Shown: positions 10,201-16,422, counted from the stretch's first letter. The stretch: 18,017 nt of DNA from Pseudomonadota bacterium (GCA_023427925.1 JAEYZS010000022.1:1-18017), one strand, 5' to 3'. Program-made: numbers and translations. The notes: generated by a model not told the origin, from the sequence alone.

Positions 10201-11843
10201 ACCTTCCTTTAACTAACAATGGAAAAATAGATAAAAGATCCCTTCCGGTTGTCAATACTACCTCTGTACGAAGAGCGACTTATAGGTTCCCCGATAGTTT
10301 GGTAAAGGGGACTCTGGCAAGAATTTGGGAAGAGGTACTGGATGTAGGTAAAATAGGGTTGGACGATAATTTTTTTCATTTAGGAGGGGATTCAATTATG
10401 GCCATTCAGGTGGCAAATCGCCTCAAGCATCATGGTTTTGATATTCATGCAAATGATATCTTTGTTCATCAAACTATTGCAAGACTTTCCGAAGTCATAG
10501 AACAGAGCATCTCAAGTACACACAGCAACGAACAAGGAAAGTTAATTGGTGAATGTGGCTTGATTCCGATCCAGCATTGGTACTTGCGGAACATGAGGAG
10601 CGGGAGATCGCATTTTAATCATACTTTTCTACTTTGTATTGATAAAGACTTTTCAGAGGACGAGGTGAGGTTTGTACTAGAGGAATTAATTTCTAATCAC
10701 GATTCGCTGACATTGAGATATCAAAAAGATGGAAGGGGATGGATTCAATATTATGACATGTTACCATCTGACTTTTTTAAAGTAGAGGATTTTGGAAAAA
10801 TCAGAACGGACAATTTTGGAGATTCAATTGATAAGATCATTAATTCATATCAACAAGAAATAAATATTTCAGATAATGTTTTGATTAGAGTTGTTTTTAT
10901 TGAAACACCAGAGACGGAAGTTTACAATCGTATAATTTTCCTAGTGCATCATATTCTCGTAGATGGCGTTTCCTGGAGAATTATTCTTGAGGATTTTGAG
11001 ATGTTATTGCGTCAATTTAAGGTGGGTGGGAATCTTGATCTAGGTCCAAAGTCTACATCCTATAGACAGTGGTATGATGCTTTATCTGAATATGGTAGGA
11101 ACCTGATTGAAACTGACCAGGTCTTTTATTGGGAACGTGTATTACAATCCTACGCTGAATTTCCAATTGATTTTTGCAGTAGGGCTGATGTGCTACAGCG
11201 AGATACTAAAAATATTGTAATTTCTTTAAATGACGCTGATACTCTCGCATTGACGAAGGCATTTGTTGGTGATACTGAGATTAAGGATGTTTTGATCACC
11301 GCTTTAGTTAAAACATTGTGTGAGTGGAGTAAAATGGATACAATAGTAGTTGGACTCGAGGCACATGGTCGTCATGATTCCTTATTTTCAGGATTGAACA
11401 CAAGCCGCACTACCGGATGGTTCACAAGCATTTTTCCTGTTGCAATTACACAACCTCCAGAGACGGAAGGAATCAGGGATTGGATTAGTGCCGTAGTTAA
11501 ACAATTATCCCACGTTCCAGATTACGGGATAGGCTATGGTATATTAAAATATTTTTATAATGCTTTTGGAGAGAGGTTAGATCCTGATTGGAATGTTCTT
11601 TTTAACTTTTTGGGCCGAGTTGACAATTCGATTAGTAGCGAAATTCTGCAGATTGCGCCAGAACGTGTAAAAAATAGTATTGGTGAATTCCATGTGGTGA
11701 GTGATAAGCTTAGTTTTACATCGCTAATAGAAAATGGGCAACTGAGTATTTATTGTTGCTATAGTACGGTGCATTATAAGCATGAAACTATTTCTAAGAT
11801 TTGTAATTCTTGCCGAACAAACTTGCAGCTGATGATCGAGTAA
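4203..11843 (+). CDS. Two-module nonribosomal peptide synthetase, C-A-T-C-A-T-E, last residue predicted D-allo-Thr
   Basis: Domains in residues: C1 about 15-440 (HHLVTDG at 151-157); A1 467-965 (YTSGSTG from 618, NGKID at 954); T1 975-1045 (FGGNSL, carrier serine S1010); C2 1065-1500 (HHIACDG at 1195-1201); A2 1521-2015 (YTSGSTG from 1670, NGKID about 2006); T2 2025-2100 (LGGDSI, S2064); E 2118-2540 (HHILVDG at 2249-2255, EAHGRH, RTTGWFTS, GIGYG, FNFLGR). All catalytic motifs are intact. The A2 pocket reads DFWNIGMVHK, the known threonine code; A1 reads DLKNIGTDIK, which I cannot assign. T2 has the LGGDS form usual before epimerases, so L-Thr should become D-allo-Thr. C1 resembles EntF-like initiating condensation domains, so an N-acyl or aryl cap is possible. 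There is no thioesterase or reductase: the protein ends with E, as GrsA and TycA do. The start is TTG 4203 or ATG 4245; neither has a good ribosome-binding site, and ATG 4245 keeps the whole C1 core. Confidence 0.95.
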   Translation: MSTNSLSKDQFCIEMKKLTYPLHLAQVDIYYDQLVHSRSPHYNVGGYIKIKGNLNKDRLIEIASYVPKVFDVFKMRFTENKDGEILFMGVYCRISISEIDFSDQINPASSALKWIQDRFNIAFQFSESCPPFEQCLLKIDTAEYWLYNRCHHLVTDGFGFTVWAKYLALAYRNSNEITLHPHYLNEIDSSIRYLDSNEYNRDKKYWNAKLTSLPERLLERKYSPQTAGKHASHSFSSVLNSKLRAQLDEFCLSTSFNLQQVTIAAVAAYFGKTTRRTEFVFGIPVHRRNNRRVQKIMGSFSGIIPFVCQYSSHSKSSDFLRYIKRSQASDYRYHNYLMSHLNRDLGNTSKDGSLFDVVISYERLDFDVDFGDDVYSEVVRVTSEHEIIPLTVTWRDFGNNQPLQLHLNYHAEFFSDEEIKLIADRLIYIIGQLIDGASLTMDQIEIIPAAELVKIRKFSYGREEIAYSDTLDRLIEHSVSMFPDSIAISYQDELLSYGELNQRANQFARYLISRDVGAGDLVAIFADKSLELVIGMLGIIKVGAAYVPIDTRYPIDRVRLIASNCNSKVTVISSDTGLLLEGAGEIIDLKEDWQTVAKFPKHNLHRDNNIEQLFYVIYTSGSTGIPKGVRVSQRGVVNLLSWYIREFSLSEKDANLVVGSLGFDLTQKNIFASLIVGGVLVFPKTNDFDEETITDLILQRNITVVNCAPSMFYPLVQKDEHIDKLNSLRLLILGGESIQIRQFKKWTSKAKYSCEIVNTYGPTECTDIATCYRIKEIDGIILPTIPIGHPIFGTKVFILNGNEELQPLGVLGEIYIGGAGVGLGYFNDEVLNSEKFKFISICGESHRLYKTGDFGRMNMAGEIEYLGRLDRQVKLRGYRIELGEIEQVLRQHSSINLAAVLVNDEGKHEKLIAFVSFSGTFEKGSLMAFLRKKLPPYMIPQEFIPLDEFPLTPNGKIDYGRLSGFERENYEEDLAPSNMIEKQLCDIWASVLGVQNIGVNSDFFDFGGNSLTAARIVSLVNKKFQIKIPVEYIFDHSSIRRFAAGLNDFSFSPSRVSFENIESTANLPLSYEQERLWIIDQLEGTTHYIIPVVLRVEGQISLSALEFALNAVLRRHESLRMLIYEENSIAFQKISENDHSCLEYVDIGQEFQSIASSQIVESFLAKPFDLKKDLKLRALLVEHSKNVYDLAIAIHHIACDGQSLVIIIKELFAIYNSYLDRCEPELSTSNVKFSDFVLWQKEYLGENEIERKLFYWKNKLAGIRPLKLPTHFSVPASVSNNSDTFTFSLNEEMLLSLSDISKSNSCTLFMSLLTLFKIFLHKYTGQQDISILTPVSVRANEDLKDVVGFFVNTIVLRSEVRGNLSFLTLLKQIRETFLSSYEYQDVPYNRIVKCISDMDFLDHSIFNVMFAFEEDEKLNIEDGFKGCVTRLQSNSHNTAKFDLTFTLKKFSSRLDIVAEYRTDLFSRETLKKMCEHFRQLSVNVMRSPELPISHLDMLLEDDFEIISSSNELCQSKYQETATILDLFERQVSQLPDRVAVNFGDIELTFSVLNERANRLANYLRALGVTRGCLVCLCMDRSEEIIVAILAILKTGAAYVPIDPEYPDDRIIAILKDTDAGFILIDKSVHWKYDCKIVNLGDEIDALKIQSQSSENLKVDIRSNDLAYVIYTSGSTGRPRGVMVEHRNVVRLLMVENSPFDFKPDDTWIVVHSFCFDFAVWEIFGALFFGARMVIASNREIMDASMLKTMVYDHCVTVLNLTPSLFYTISEEIIKGTDEACLRFLIFGGESLKKSKLKAWSERFKKCKIINMYGITETTVHVTHFEINSENLLDDRDLIGRPIPTTSLFVMDSFGKPTPVGVFGELCVGGAGLARGYLNSPELTAEKFILGGFGGKLDTVLYRSGDVGRLLDSRTFEFAGRLDDQISIRGYRVEPGEIEATLLMCEYVEHAIVTPQESHSGLHLIAYIVPRGIYREELIVEFLEGKLPSHMIPNYFVEIQDLPLTNNGKIDKRSLPVVNTTSVRRATYRFPDSLVKGTLARIWEEVLDVGKIGLDDNFFHLGGDSIMAIQVANRLKHHGFDIHANDIFVHQTIARLSEVIEQSISSTHSNEQGKLIGECGLIPIQHWYLRNMRSGRSHFNHTFLLCIDKDFSEDEVRFVLEELISNHDSLTLRYQKDGRGWIQYYDMLPSDFFKVEDFGKIRTDNFGDSIDKIINSYQQEINISDNVLIRVVFIETPETEVYNRIIFLVHHILVDGVSWRIILEDFEMLLRQFKVGGNLDLGPKSTSYRQWYDALSEYGRNLIETDQVFYWERVLQSYAEFPIDFCSRADVLQRDTKNIVISLNDADTLALTKAFVGDTEIKDVLITALVKTLCEWSKMDTIVVGLEAHGRHDSLFSGLNTSRTTGWFTSIFPVAITQPPETEGIRDWISAVVKQLSHVPDYGIGYGILKYFYNAFGERLDPDWNVLFNFLGRVDNSISSEILQIAPERVKNSIGEFHVVSDKLSFTSLIENGQLSIYCCYSTVHYKHETISKICNSCRTNLQLMIE

Positions 11844-11848
11844 TATTG

Positions 11849-11867
11849 CGCCAAGGCATTTTTTTTT
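11849..11867 (+). terminator. Weak candidate terminator after the NRPS
   Basis: Five bases after the NRPS stop, a short TGC/GCA stem with loop GCCAAG runs straight into nine T residues (11859-11867). The stem is much shorter than a typical intrinsic terminator, so this rests mostly on the T tract and its position. Confidence 0.25.
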
Positions 11868-11925
11868 GCATTCCATAAAAACATGACAATTCTCTCTCTA
11901 AAAGGGCCGGTCTCGAAATTAATAA

Positions 11926-12581
11926 GTGAGTTACGATTCCTTGGTTTGGTCAAGAATAGTCACCTTAGAATTTCAATTTTGGGTGAAGCGAACTTTATCT
12001 TTATCGGAGAGAATATCTCGTGTAAAAAGAAAGATTGACTATTCCGGCGTAATTGACCCCCTAATCCGGGAAGCTGTAACCTTTCCTAAAAAGTACGACG
12101 GCGGCACCCGGCCGCACAAGCCGACACCGAGTATCCCAAATTCCAACACGGGATATACGACGACAATTAATACATTTAAGTGTAGCTACTCAGGGGAAGG
12201 TTACGTTCCCATCTTGAGGATGTTGACCGATCGCGGTACGAATACTGCGGAAAATCGGAATATCATGAGTAAGAGTTGTACCTGACCATCGAAGGCATTG
12301 AGCATTCGAAGACTAAGGTGAAGAGCCCTCAGAGCAACGGAATCTGCGAGCGCTTCCACAGAACTATACATGAAGAATTCTATGCAGTAGCGTTTAGAAA
12401 GAAACTGTACACGTCCCTGGAATCACTCCAGGAGGATCTGGATCAATGGATGAAGGAATATAATGAACAGCGAACGCACAGTGGAAAGTACTGCTATGGA
12501 CGAACACCGTGGGAAACATTCCTTGCATCCAAGCAATTTGCGATCGAAAAGATGGTTGACGAAAAGTATGAGTCGGCATGA
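11926..12581 (+). pseudogene. Decayed IS481-like transposase
   Basis: From about 12279 the reading is a clean DDE-integrase C-terminus: YLTIEGIEHSKTK, then SPQSNGICERFHRT, a YNEQRTHSGK block and GRTPWETF. Just upstream, VPILRMLTDRGT continues the same domain in another frame. One missing base near 12240 separates DRGT from EYCGKSEYHE, and an in-frame TAA at 12270-12272 interrupts the second frame. Further upstream, SRVKRKIDYSGVIDPLIREAV resembles the N-terminal part of these transposases, but the stretch that should follow, including the first catalytic Asp, is absent, so there is also an internal deletion. It cannot be active. A TGTCAGATCAAG stretch at 12730 may mark the right end of the element, with no matching left end found. 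It lies 80-100 bp after the NRPS stop. Confidence 0.75.
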
Positions 12582-12590
12582 GCAGACGTT

Positions 12591-12717
12591 GTCATTTTTT
12601 CCTCATAGGCCGCAATCAGCTGCAAGCGGAAAAGTAGTCAAGGATGCCGATAGGCACTCGCGAAGCCCTTGACTTCTTTGGAGCGGCGGCTATCTTTGCC
12701 TTTGAGGAAAGAATGAC
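12591..12717. repeat. Imperfect palindrome of about 127 bp (nested inverted repeat)
   Basis: The first 20 bases (12591-12610) pair with the last 20 (12698-12717) with two mismatches, one of them a possible G-U pair. Inside, AGTCAAGG (12636-12643) pairs exactly with CCTTGACT (12667-12674), and GCCGC (12609-12613) can pair with GCGGC (12683-12687). The segment is richer in G+C than its surroundings and lies just after the transposase remnant, before the possible element end. It could be a small palindromic mobile element, part of the insertion sequence, or a folded RNA or DNA site. Confidence 0.6.
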
Positions 12718-12770
12718 CGACACCCTGACTGTCAGATCAAGTCTTAGCTATTACACATTATGCCAGTAGG

Positions 12771-13055
12771 CTAATTCGCTGGGATGTTTTTCCTTTCCTC
12801 TTTATTAAAGGTTATCCTGAACTTCAATTGCGACAGTTTCTTTTCTGAATTTGGTCGAAAACAAAAATCTTCATATTTCGACAACTCCTTCCAAATAATC
12901 TCTTCATCTACAGAAGCGGACGGTGTTAAGAAGAAAATCGCGGCACTTCTTCGAGTTAAGATGTTTTCGTAGGGCAATTCCCATTCGGCTATAAGTTCTC
13001 GTTTTGTGAGATCGTCAAGATGATTTTTGACTTCAATAATTTCCGGCACGTGCAT
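12771..13055 (-). CDS. Hypothetical protein, 94 residues
   Basis: I do not recognise a family. The ATG-started frame has a balanced composition (acidic and basic residues mixed, hydrophobic stretch AAIFFLTP near the middle, LSQLKFRITF near the end) and reads like a genuine small soluble protein. No signal peptide, membrane helix or metal motif is visible, and no clear Shine-Dalgarno precedes it. It lies between the transposase debris and a possible recombinase remnant, in the same direction as the sulfotransferase and phosphopantetheinyl transferase. It could be a late gene of that operon or a passenger of the mobile region. The overlapping plus-strand frame looks like its shadow. Confidence 0.55.
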   Translation of the reverse strand: MHVPEIIEVKNHLDDLTKRELIAEWELPYENILTRRSAAIFFLTPSASVDEEIIWKELSKYEDFCFRPNSEKKLSQLKFRITFNKEERKNIPAN

Positions 13056-13087
13056 TGATTTAGTCGAAGTTTTGATTACGATTCAAT

Positions 13088-13375
13088 TTATTGACTTTCT
13101 GAATATTTTCCAACTAGGATTGATGTTTTGGTGACCCTGTGCCACTCATTTCGGGCGATGCCACTTTCCGTGGATTTGAATGATTTATTTAAAGTTTTTC
13201 TATTGATCTGCTGTTTTATCTGATGAGATCCATAGTATTTCAATGTGTTAGCTGTGTGGCCGACAACCTGGCACTGGGATGGGCTTATGTGTGGTATTAG
13301 TACAACGTTGCTAAAATGACTATATGCTGCGTCCCTGACAAAACATTTTCGAAAGTCAATTTTGAGTTTTGACAC
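13088..13375 (-). pseudogene. Possible tyrosine-recombinase C-terminal remnant
   Basis: A 95-residue frame opens with GTG and has a stop (TAA) almost directly upstream, so the protein is short or N-terminally truncated. It contains DFRKCF, then SQCQVVGHTANTLKYYGSHQI. An R block, a later V-G-H and a Y-Y shortly after recall the HxxR...GH...Y end of phage-type integrases, but the R-to-GH spacing (about 30 residues) is longer than in XerC/D. The first catalytic Arg and the Lys of such enzymes would be missing, so it could not be a complete recombinase. If the resemblance is accidental, it is a hypothetical small protein. It sits among other mobile-element debris, which supports the first reading. 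Confidence 0.4.
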
Positions 13376-13450
13376 TTTTTATCGCCTCACCAGCGTTGCA
13401 TATTATAACCCCTTAACAAATGTACTATCGACGAAGGGTGTATCTCGTTT

Positions 13451-14086
13451 CTAATAAGTGTATCCTAGTAGGTCGATGTCTTTCGAAAAGCGTATTTTTA
13501 CTGCTTCTATGGTTTCTGGCGTGTAGATGGATTTGTAAGGCAAATGTCTTGAGCTATTTAAACGAAGCAGATTCTCTGGCTCTATTTTCAATATTTGGCA
13601 CACTTTGTTAAAATCGTCTTGGAGCGTCTCATATCTTCCAACGAAATCGACTAGAGACGCTCCCTCTTGATCATAAACAAAATCGGATTGAAAATACGAA
13701 TCAGAATATAGACACTGGTTATGAATTCTTAAGAAGTACCAAATCGCATCAAAATGCTCCATTTTGAAACGATACAGCGTTTGTCCTAAATAGGGGAAGT
13801 TGTAAAAAAAATTCGACAAGACCCAATCCCAAGGGTTCCTCACAAATGAGAATTTAAAATATGATTTCCATTCCTCGTTAGTGAATTGTTTTTTAAGAAG
13901 CGCAGGTCGAACATGTTTTAGGTTGTATGGCCTGCTGTGTGTCCTTCGCAGCCGAGCAAGTTCATTTTCAATGTTATTAATCACACTGGTGCCGTCATGA
14001 TATTTTGAGAGGACATTTTCGATTGAAGTACTCCCAGTCTTACCGCACGCAAAAAAGATAAATTTGTTTTTGTGGGATATGATCAT
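13451..14086 (-). CDS. Sulfotransferase (carbohydrate/sulfotransfer_2 type)
   Basis: The 211-residue protein has both PAPS-binding signatures: the 5'-phosphosulfate loop GKTGSTSIE at residues 15-23 and the 3'-phosphate strand-helix FSFVRNPWDWVLSNF at about 79-93, with R83 and S91 in the expected places. This is the pattern of the chondroitin/HNK-1-like sulfotransferases, which move sulfate from PAPS to a hydroxyl of a sugar or other acceptor. Length fits a minimal catalytic domain; there is no N-terminal anchor, so it is cytoplasmic. It lies about 140 bp downstream of the phosphopantetheinyl transferase on the same strand and may share its transcript. The acceptor could be the NRPS product (a Thr hydroxyl is available) or the glycan made by the two upstream glycosyltransferases; the sequence does not decide. 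Confidence 0.85.
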   Translation of the reverse strand: MIISHKNKFIFFACGKTGSTSIENVLSKYHDGTSVINNIENELARLRRTHSRPYNLKHVRPALLKKQFTNEEWKSYFKFSFVRNPWDWVLSNFFYNFPYLGQTLYRFKMEHFDAIWYFLRIHNQCLYSDSYFQSDFVYDQEGASLVDFVGRYETLQDDFNKVCQILKIEPENLLRLNSSRHLPYKSIYTPETIEAVKIRFSKDIDLLGYTY

Positions 14087-14223
14087 CTTTAATACAACTT
14101 ATTTGGCTTTAAAAAAGTAACGCGTGAAGATATCAATATTTTCAAAGTTCATCAGTTTTTCTCAAAACCAGCCTTCATATTTCATTCTAACTCAGTTTTG
14201 GACAAAAAAAGACTAGATTGGCA

Positions 14224-14907
14224 TTATTTAAATTTTTCTGAAATGCTTTCCAAAAAATCACTATCGATATCAATAGATTCAATAATATACCGTGAGTTCT
14301 CTTCCATTGAAGCAACAGTACAAAGATAGTTTTTCGGAACAGGCATGCGCTGAAAATGAAAGGTTGTTCCGTCAATTGTAGCAAAATTGGCAGCAACTTC
14401 AATTGCCTCTAGGTTTTTATAAAGACCGATCCCAATAGCCTTTAATACAGATTCCTTTCGAGTCCACAGTGTGAAGAACCGAACTTTGTCATTGTTAATC
14501 CAAAGTCGTTCGCTAGGAGTAAATATCGAGTCGAAGTCATTGATCCCAATATCCCTTATTTCCTCGATGTCGATGCCAATCCTTTGATTCAATGAAAAAG
14601 CCAAGATACAAACGTTTCCGGAATGCGAAATGTTGAAATCGAGGAATCGGTTTTCAAATGTCATGTGTGGTCTGTTAAAGCTTGTATAATCGATTGCTTT
14701 TAGATTGGCTATGCTCAAACCGGCGCGATTAATCTCGTGAAAAAGCATGAACTTGCCGATCAGGCTTAAATCTCGATCCGACTTTTTTACATACCTTTCT
14801 AGTCGACCAAATTCTTTTTTAGATAAAAGCTTAGGCCCTATCTCTCGAAAATGTTGGTCAAGACAAGTACCAGTCTTGGCGTAGATGACCTTATATCCGT
14901 TCAGCAT
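14224..14907 (-). CDS. 4'-phosphopantetheinyl transferase, Sfp type
   Basis: The enzyme moves phosphopantetheine from CoA to the serine of carrier domains, here most likely S1010 and S2064 of the NRPS. From the ATG at 14907 the protein has 227 residues, the usual Sfp length. Numbered from that Met, motifs are FNISHSG at about 91-97, GIDIEE at 111-116 with the Mg-binding D113 and E115, and WTRKESVLKAIG at 148-159 with the catalytic W-KE-K set. A TTG start at 15039 would add 44 residues, but that extension overlaps a coherent plus-strand coding remnant and has no family counterpart, so I prefer ATG 14907. No good ribosome-binding site is seen before either. It heads a possible minus-strand operon with the sulfotransferase. 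Confidence 0.9.
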   Translation of the reverse strand: MLNGYKVIYAKTGTCLDQHFREIGPKLLSKKEFGRLERYVKKSDRDLSLIGKFMLFHEINRAGLSIANLKAIDYTSFNRPHMTFENRFLDFNISHSGNVCILAFSLNQRIGIDIEEIRDIGINDFDSIFTPSERLWINNDKVRFFTLWTRKESVLKAIGIGLYKNLEAIEVAANFATIDGTTFHFQRMPVPKNYLCTVASMEENSRYIIESIDIDSDFLESISEKFK

Positions 14908-15001
14908 AGGACAATAAAGTTTATACCTGAAGCTCAATTTAGGGAAAATTATTGAAAGTAATTCCAGATGAATAGTTAATAAACGACCTGCGTGATCTAA
15001 T

Positions 15002-15175
15002 ATGAATGTGTTTAAGTTTGAACCGATTGGGAATGGCAACAGGCAGAATCCTGAGGCGTTGAAAGTACAGCCAGGATGGACTTTAAAGTTTGAAATTCTT
15101 GAAGTCTACAAAGGGTTGAAATATGAGGATACTGCAATTACGGAGGTTTACTTTGACGGAATTGATGTTCATTAG
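15002..15175 (+). pseudogene. C-terminal remnant resembling a NADase-type glycan-binding domain
   Basis: A 57-residue frame from ATG 15002 reads as the end of a beta-sandwich domain: W26-T-L-K-F-E-I-L-E-V-Y36-K-G38, then YEDTAITEVYF. The W...F.I..VY.G..Y.DT.I.E pattern is what I remember from the C-terminal glycan-binding module of NADase-type secreted proteins. In-frame stops at 14993 and 14969 cut it off from any upstream part, so it is a decayed tail and not a whole gene. The fragment overlaps the optional N-terminal extension of the PPTase on the other strand. Its stop is 9 bp before the next gene, suggesting that it once led an operon with the two membrane proteins that follow. Confidence 0.5.
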
Positions 15176-15184
15176 TCTTTCAAC

Positions 15185-15961
15185 ATGAATTACACTAAAG
15201 AAGATATTGAGTGGATGAGGCGTACGAAGCGCCTAAAACTTTCTAAGCTTGAGACGCTAGAGCATTACTTTGTTGTCTTATTTCTCTCCTTTATTCCATT
15301 GTTAACCCTATACGATTTAATTAAAATCTGTTTAGGGACATATGAGGGTGTAAGGTCTGCCACTGAACTTGCTACTGCGCAGCTACCTTTTCTAGCCCTT
15401 GCATTGATCGCATATATTAACCAAAGAAGAAGATTGCGGTTTCGAGTGGTGCGGATAAAATATTCAGATGATGATTTTCGGGAGGCTGTGAAGAGAACTT
15501 GCGAAAACTTACAATGGAGAGTTGAAACTGATCGGCAAGGTATCTTTAGAGCTTTTAGAAGTTGGAATTGGACCAGTAGTTGGGGTGAAATGATAACTAT
15601 CCTGCGGGACGAAAATACGCTTCTGCTCAATAGCATTAGCGACCCTAATCAAAAACCAACATTTTCTTCTTTTGGTTGGGATAAAAAAAATATCAATACG
15701 TTTCTTTTGAATCTTGCTCAAACGCTGCAAGGAATTGGTGCAAGTACATGGTTTGAAGATGCCGAGGCAAAGAAGTGGTATGCTAAAAGCTATATGCGTT
15801 ATATCGCTTATTTCTGTTCGTTTGGGATGATTGCACTTGGAATTTTTCTTGTGTCAGAAGGCAAAATAGGCATGGCTGTCTGTCTTTTCGGCTTAGTTGC
15901 ATTTTATCTCTACTCGGACCTAAGCTTTAATACTGAAGAGAAAAAAGTTATGAAGGATTAG
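15185..15961 (+). CDS. Hypothetical membrane protein, four predicted helices
   Basis: No family is recognised. Hydrophobic segments lie at about residues 28-50, 60-78, 205-223 and 228-244, so there are two helical hairpins. Between them is a soluble domain of about 125 residues (80-205), basic at its start (RRRLRFRVVR) and tryptophan-rich in the middle (W-N-W-T-S-S-W). The basic stretch after helix 2 places the soluble domain in the cytoplasm by the positive-inside rule. The ATG at 15185 follows the glycan-binding remnant by 9 bp, and the next membrane protein begins 14 bp after its stop, so the three looked like one operon before decay. The arrangement could be an effector-immunity remnant, but nothing in the sequence proves it. 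Confidence 0.75.
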   Translation: MNYTKEDIEWMRRTKRLKLSKLETLEHYFVVLFLSFIPLLTLYDLIKICLGTYEGVRSATELATAQLPFLALALIAYINQRRRLRFRVVRIKYSDDDFREAVKRTCENLQWRVETDRQGIFRAFRSWNWTSSWGEMITILRDENTLLLNSISDPNQKPTFSSFGWDKKNINTFLLNLAQTLQGIGASTWFEDAEAKKWYAKSYMRYIAYFCSFGMIALGIFLVSEGKIGMAVCLFGLVAFYLYSDLSFNTEEKKVMKD

Positions 15962-15975
15962 GAACAAGAGTCAAG

Positions 15976-16422
15976 ATGAGATTCTTATTTTCTTTCAAGA
16001 ACAAGTATCGGACGAACCTTTCTGAGCAAGATGTTTACGAATGCATCAATCAATTAGTGGAGACTAAGTCAAGATTTTTGTTCGTCAGCATCCATCAATA
16101 TTTCGGAGCAGTTTCTGAAGGTGAATTTACAGTCACTCGACAGAAATTTGATTGGTGGGGGATGATGAGTAGTAGACTAAAAGGCAGGGTGTTCAACGAT
16201 GGCGGAACAATCATTCATACGCGGATTACCATTCCGTGGGTCATTGTTACAATCTTTCTATTTGTAACGGTCACCGCGCTTTTCGCCATTCTTAAAGCAG
16301 ATGAGATGACCGTTAATGGTGAAATAAGACAAGCTGATTTCTCTTTGAAGGCAATGATGGTCTTATTTGTATTTCCAGCGTGTATGATCTCTTTGCCATC
16401 GCTATTCTGCCGGCTAAGTTGA
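15976..16422 (+). CDS. Hypothetical membrane protein, possibly frameshifted at its 3' end
   Basis: The 148-residue protein is unrecognised. It has a soluble N-terminal part (1-82) and two hydrophobic segments at about 85-106 and 124-142. A GAG and an AGGA lie 8-20 bp before the ATG. In the last 14 codons the frame ends abruptly, while the overlapping frame from about 16380 continues as LFAIAILPAKLTERKIVKLLNL, a hydrophobic helix end followed by a basic tail, which reads as a better finish for this protein. A single-base frameshift near 16375-16400 is therefore plausible. That second frame runs to 16568, its last part looking non-genic. Function unknown; probably paired with the upstream membrane protein. 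Confidence 0.65.
   Translation: MRFLFSFKNKYRTNLSEQDVYECINQLVETKSRFLFVSIHQYFGAVSEGEFTVTRQKFDWWGMMSSRLKGRVFNDGGTIIHTRITIPWVIVTIFLFVTVTALFAILKADEMTVNGEIRQADFSLKAMMVLFVFPACMISLPSLFCRLS

Noticed and set aside
12591..12717. Integron attC site.
   Set aside because: The RYYYAAC and GTTRRRY core sites are absent at the ends, and no cassette arrangement or integrase is nearby.
13420..13611. Small plus-strand frame over the end of the sulfotransferase.
   Set aside because: It is antisense to conserved coding sequence and has no support of its own.
14908..15039. N-terminal extension of the PPTase from a TTG start.
   Set aside because: It overlaps a coherent coding remnant on the other strand and makes the protein longer than its family.
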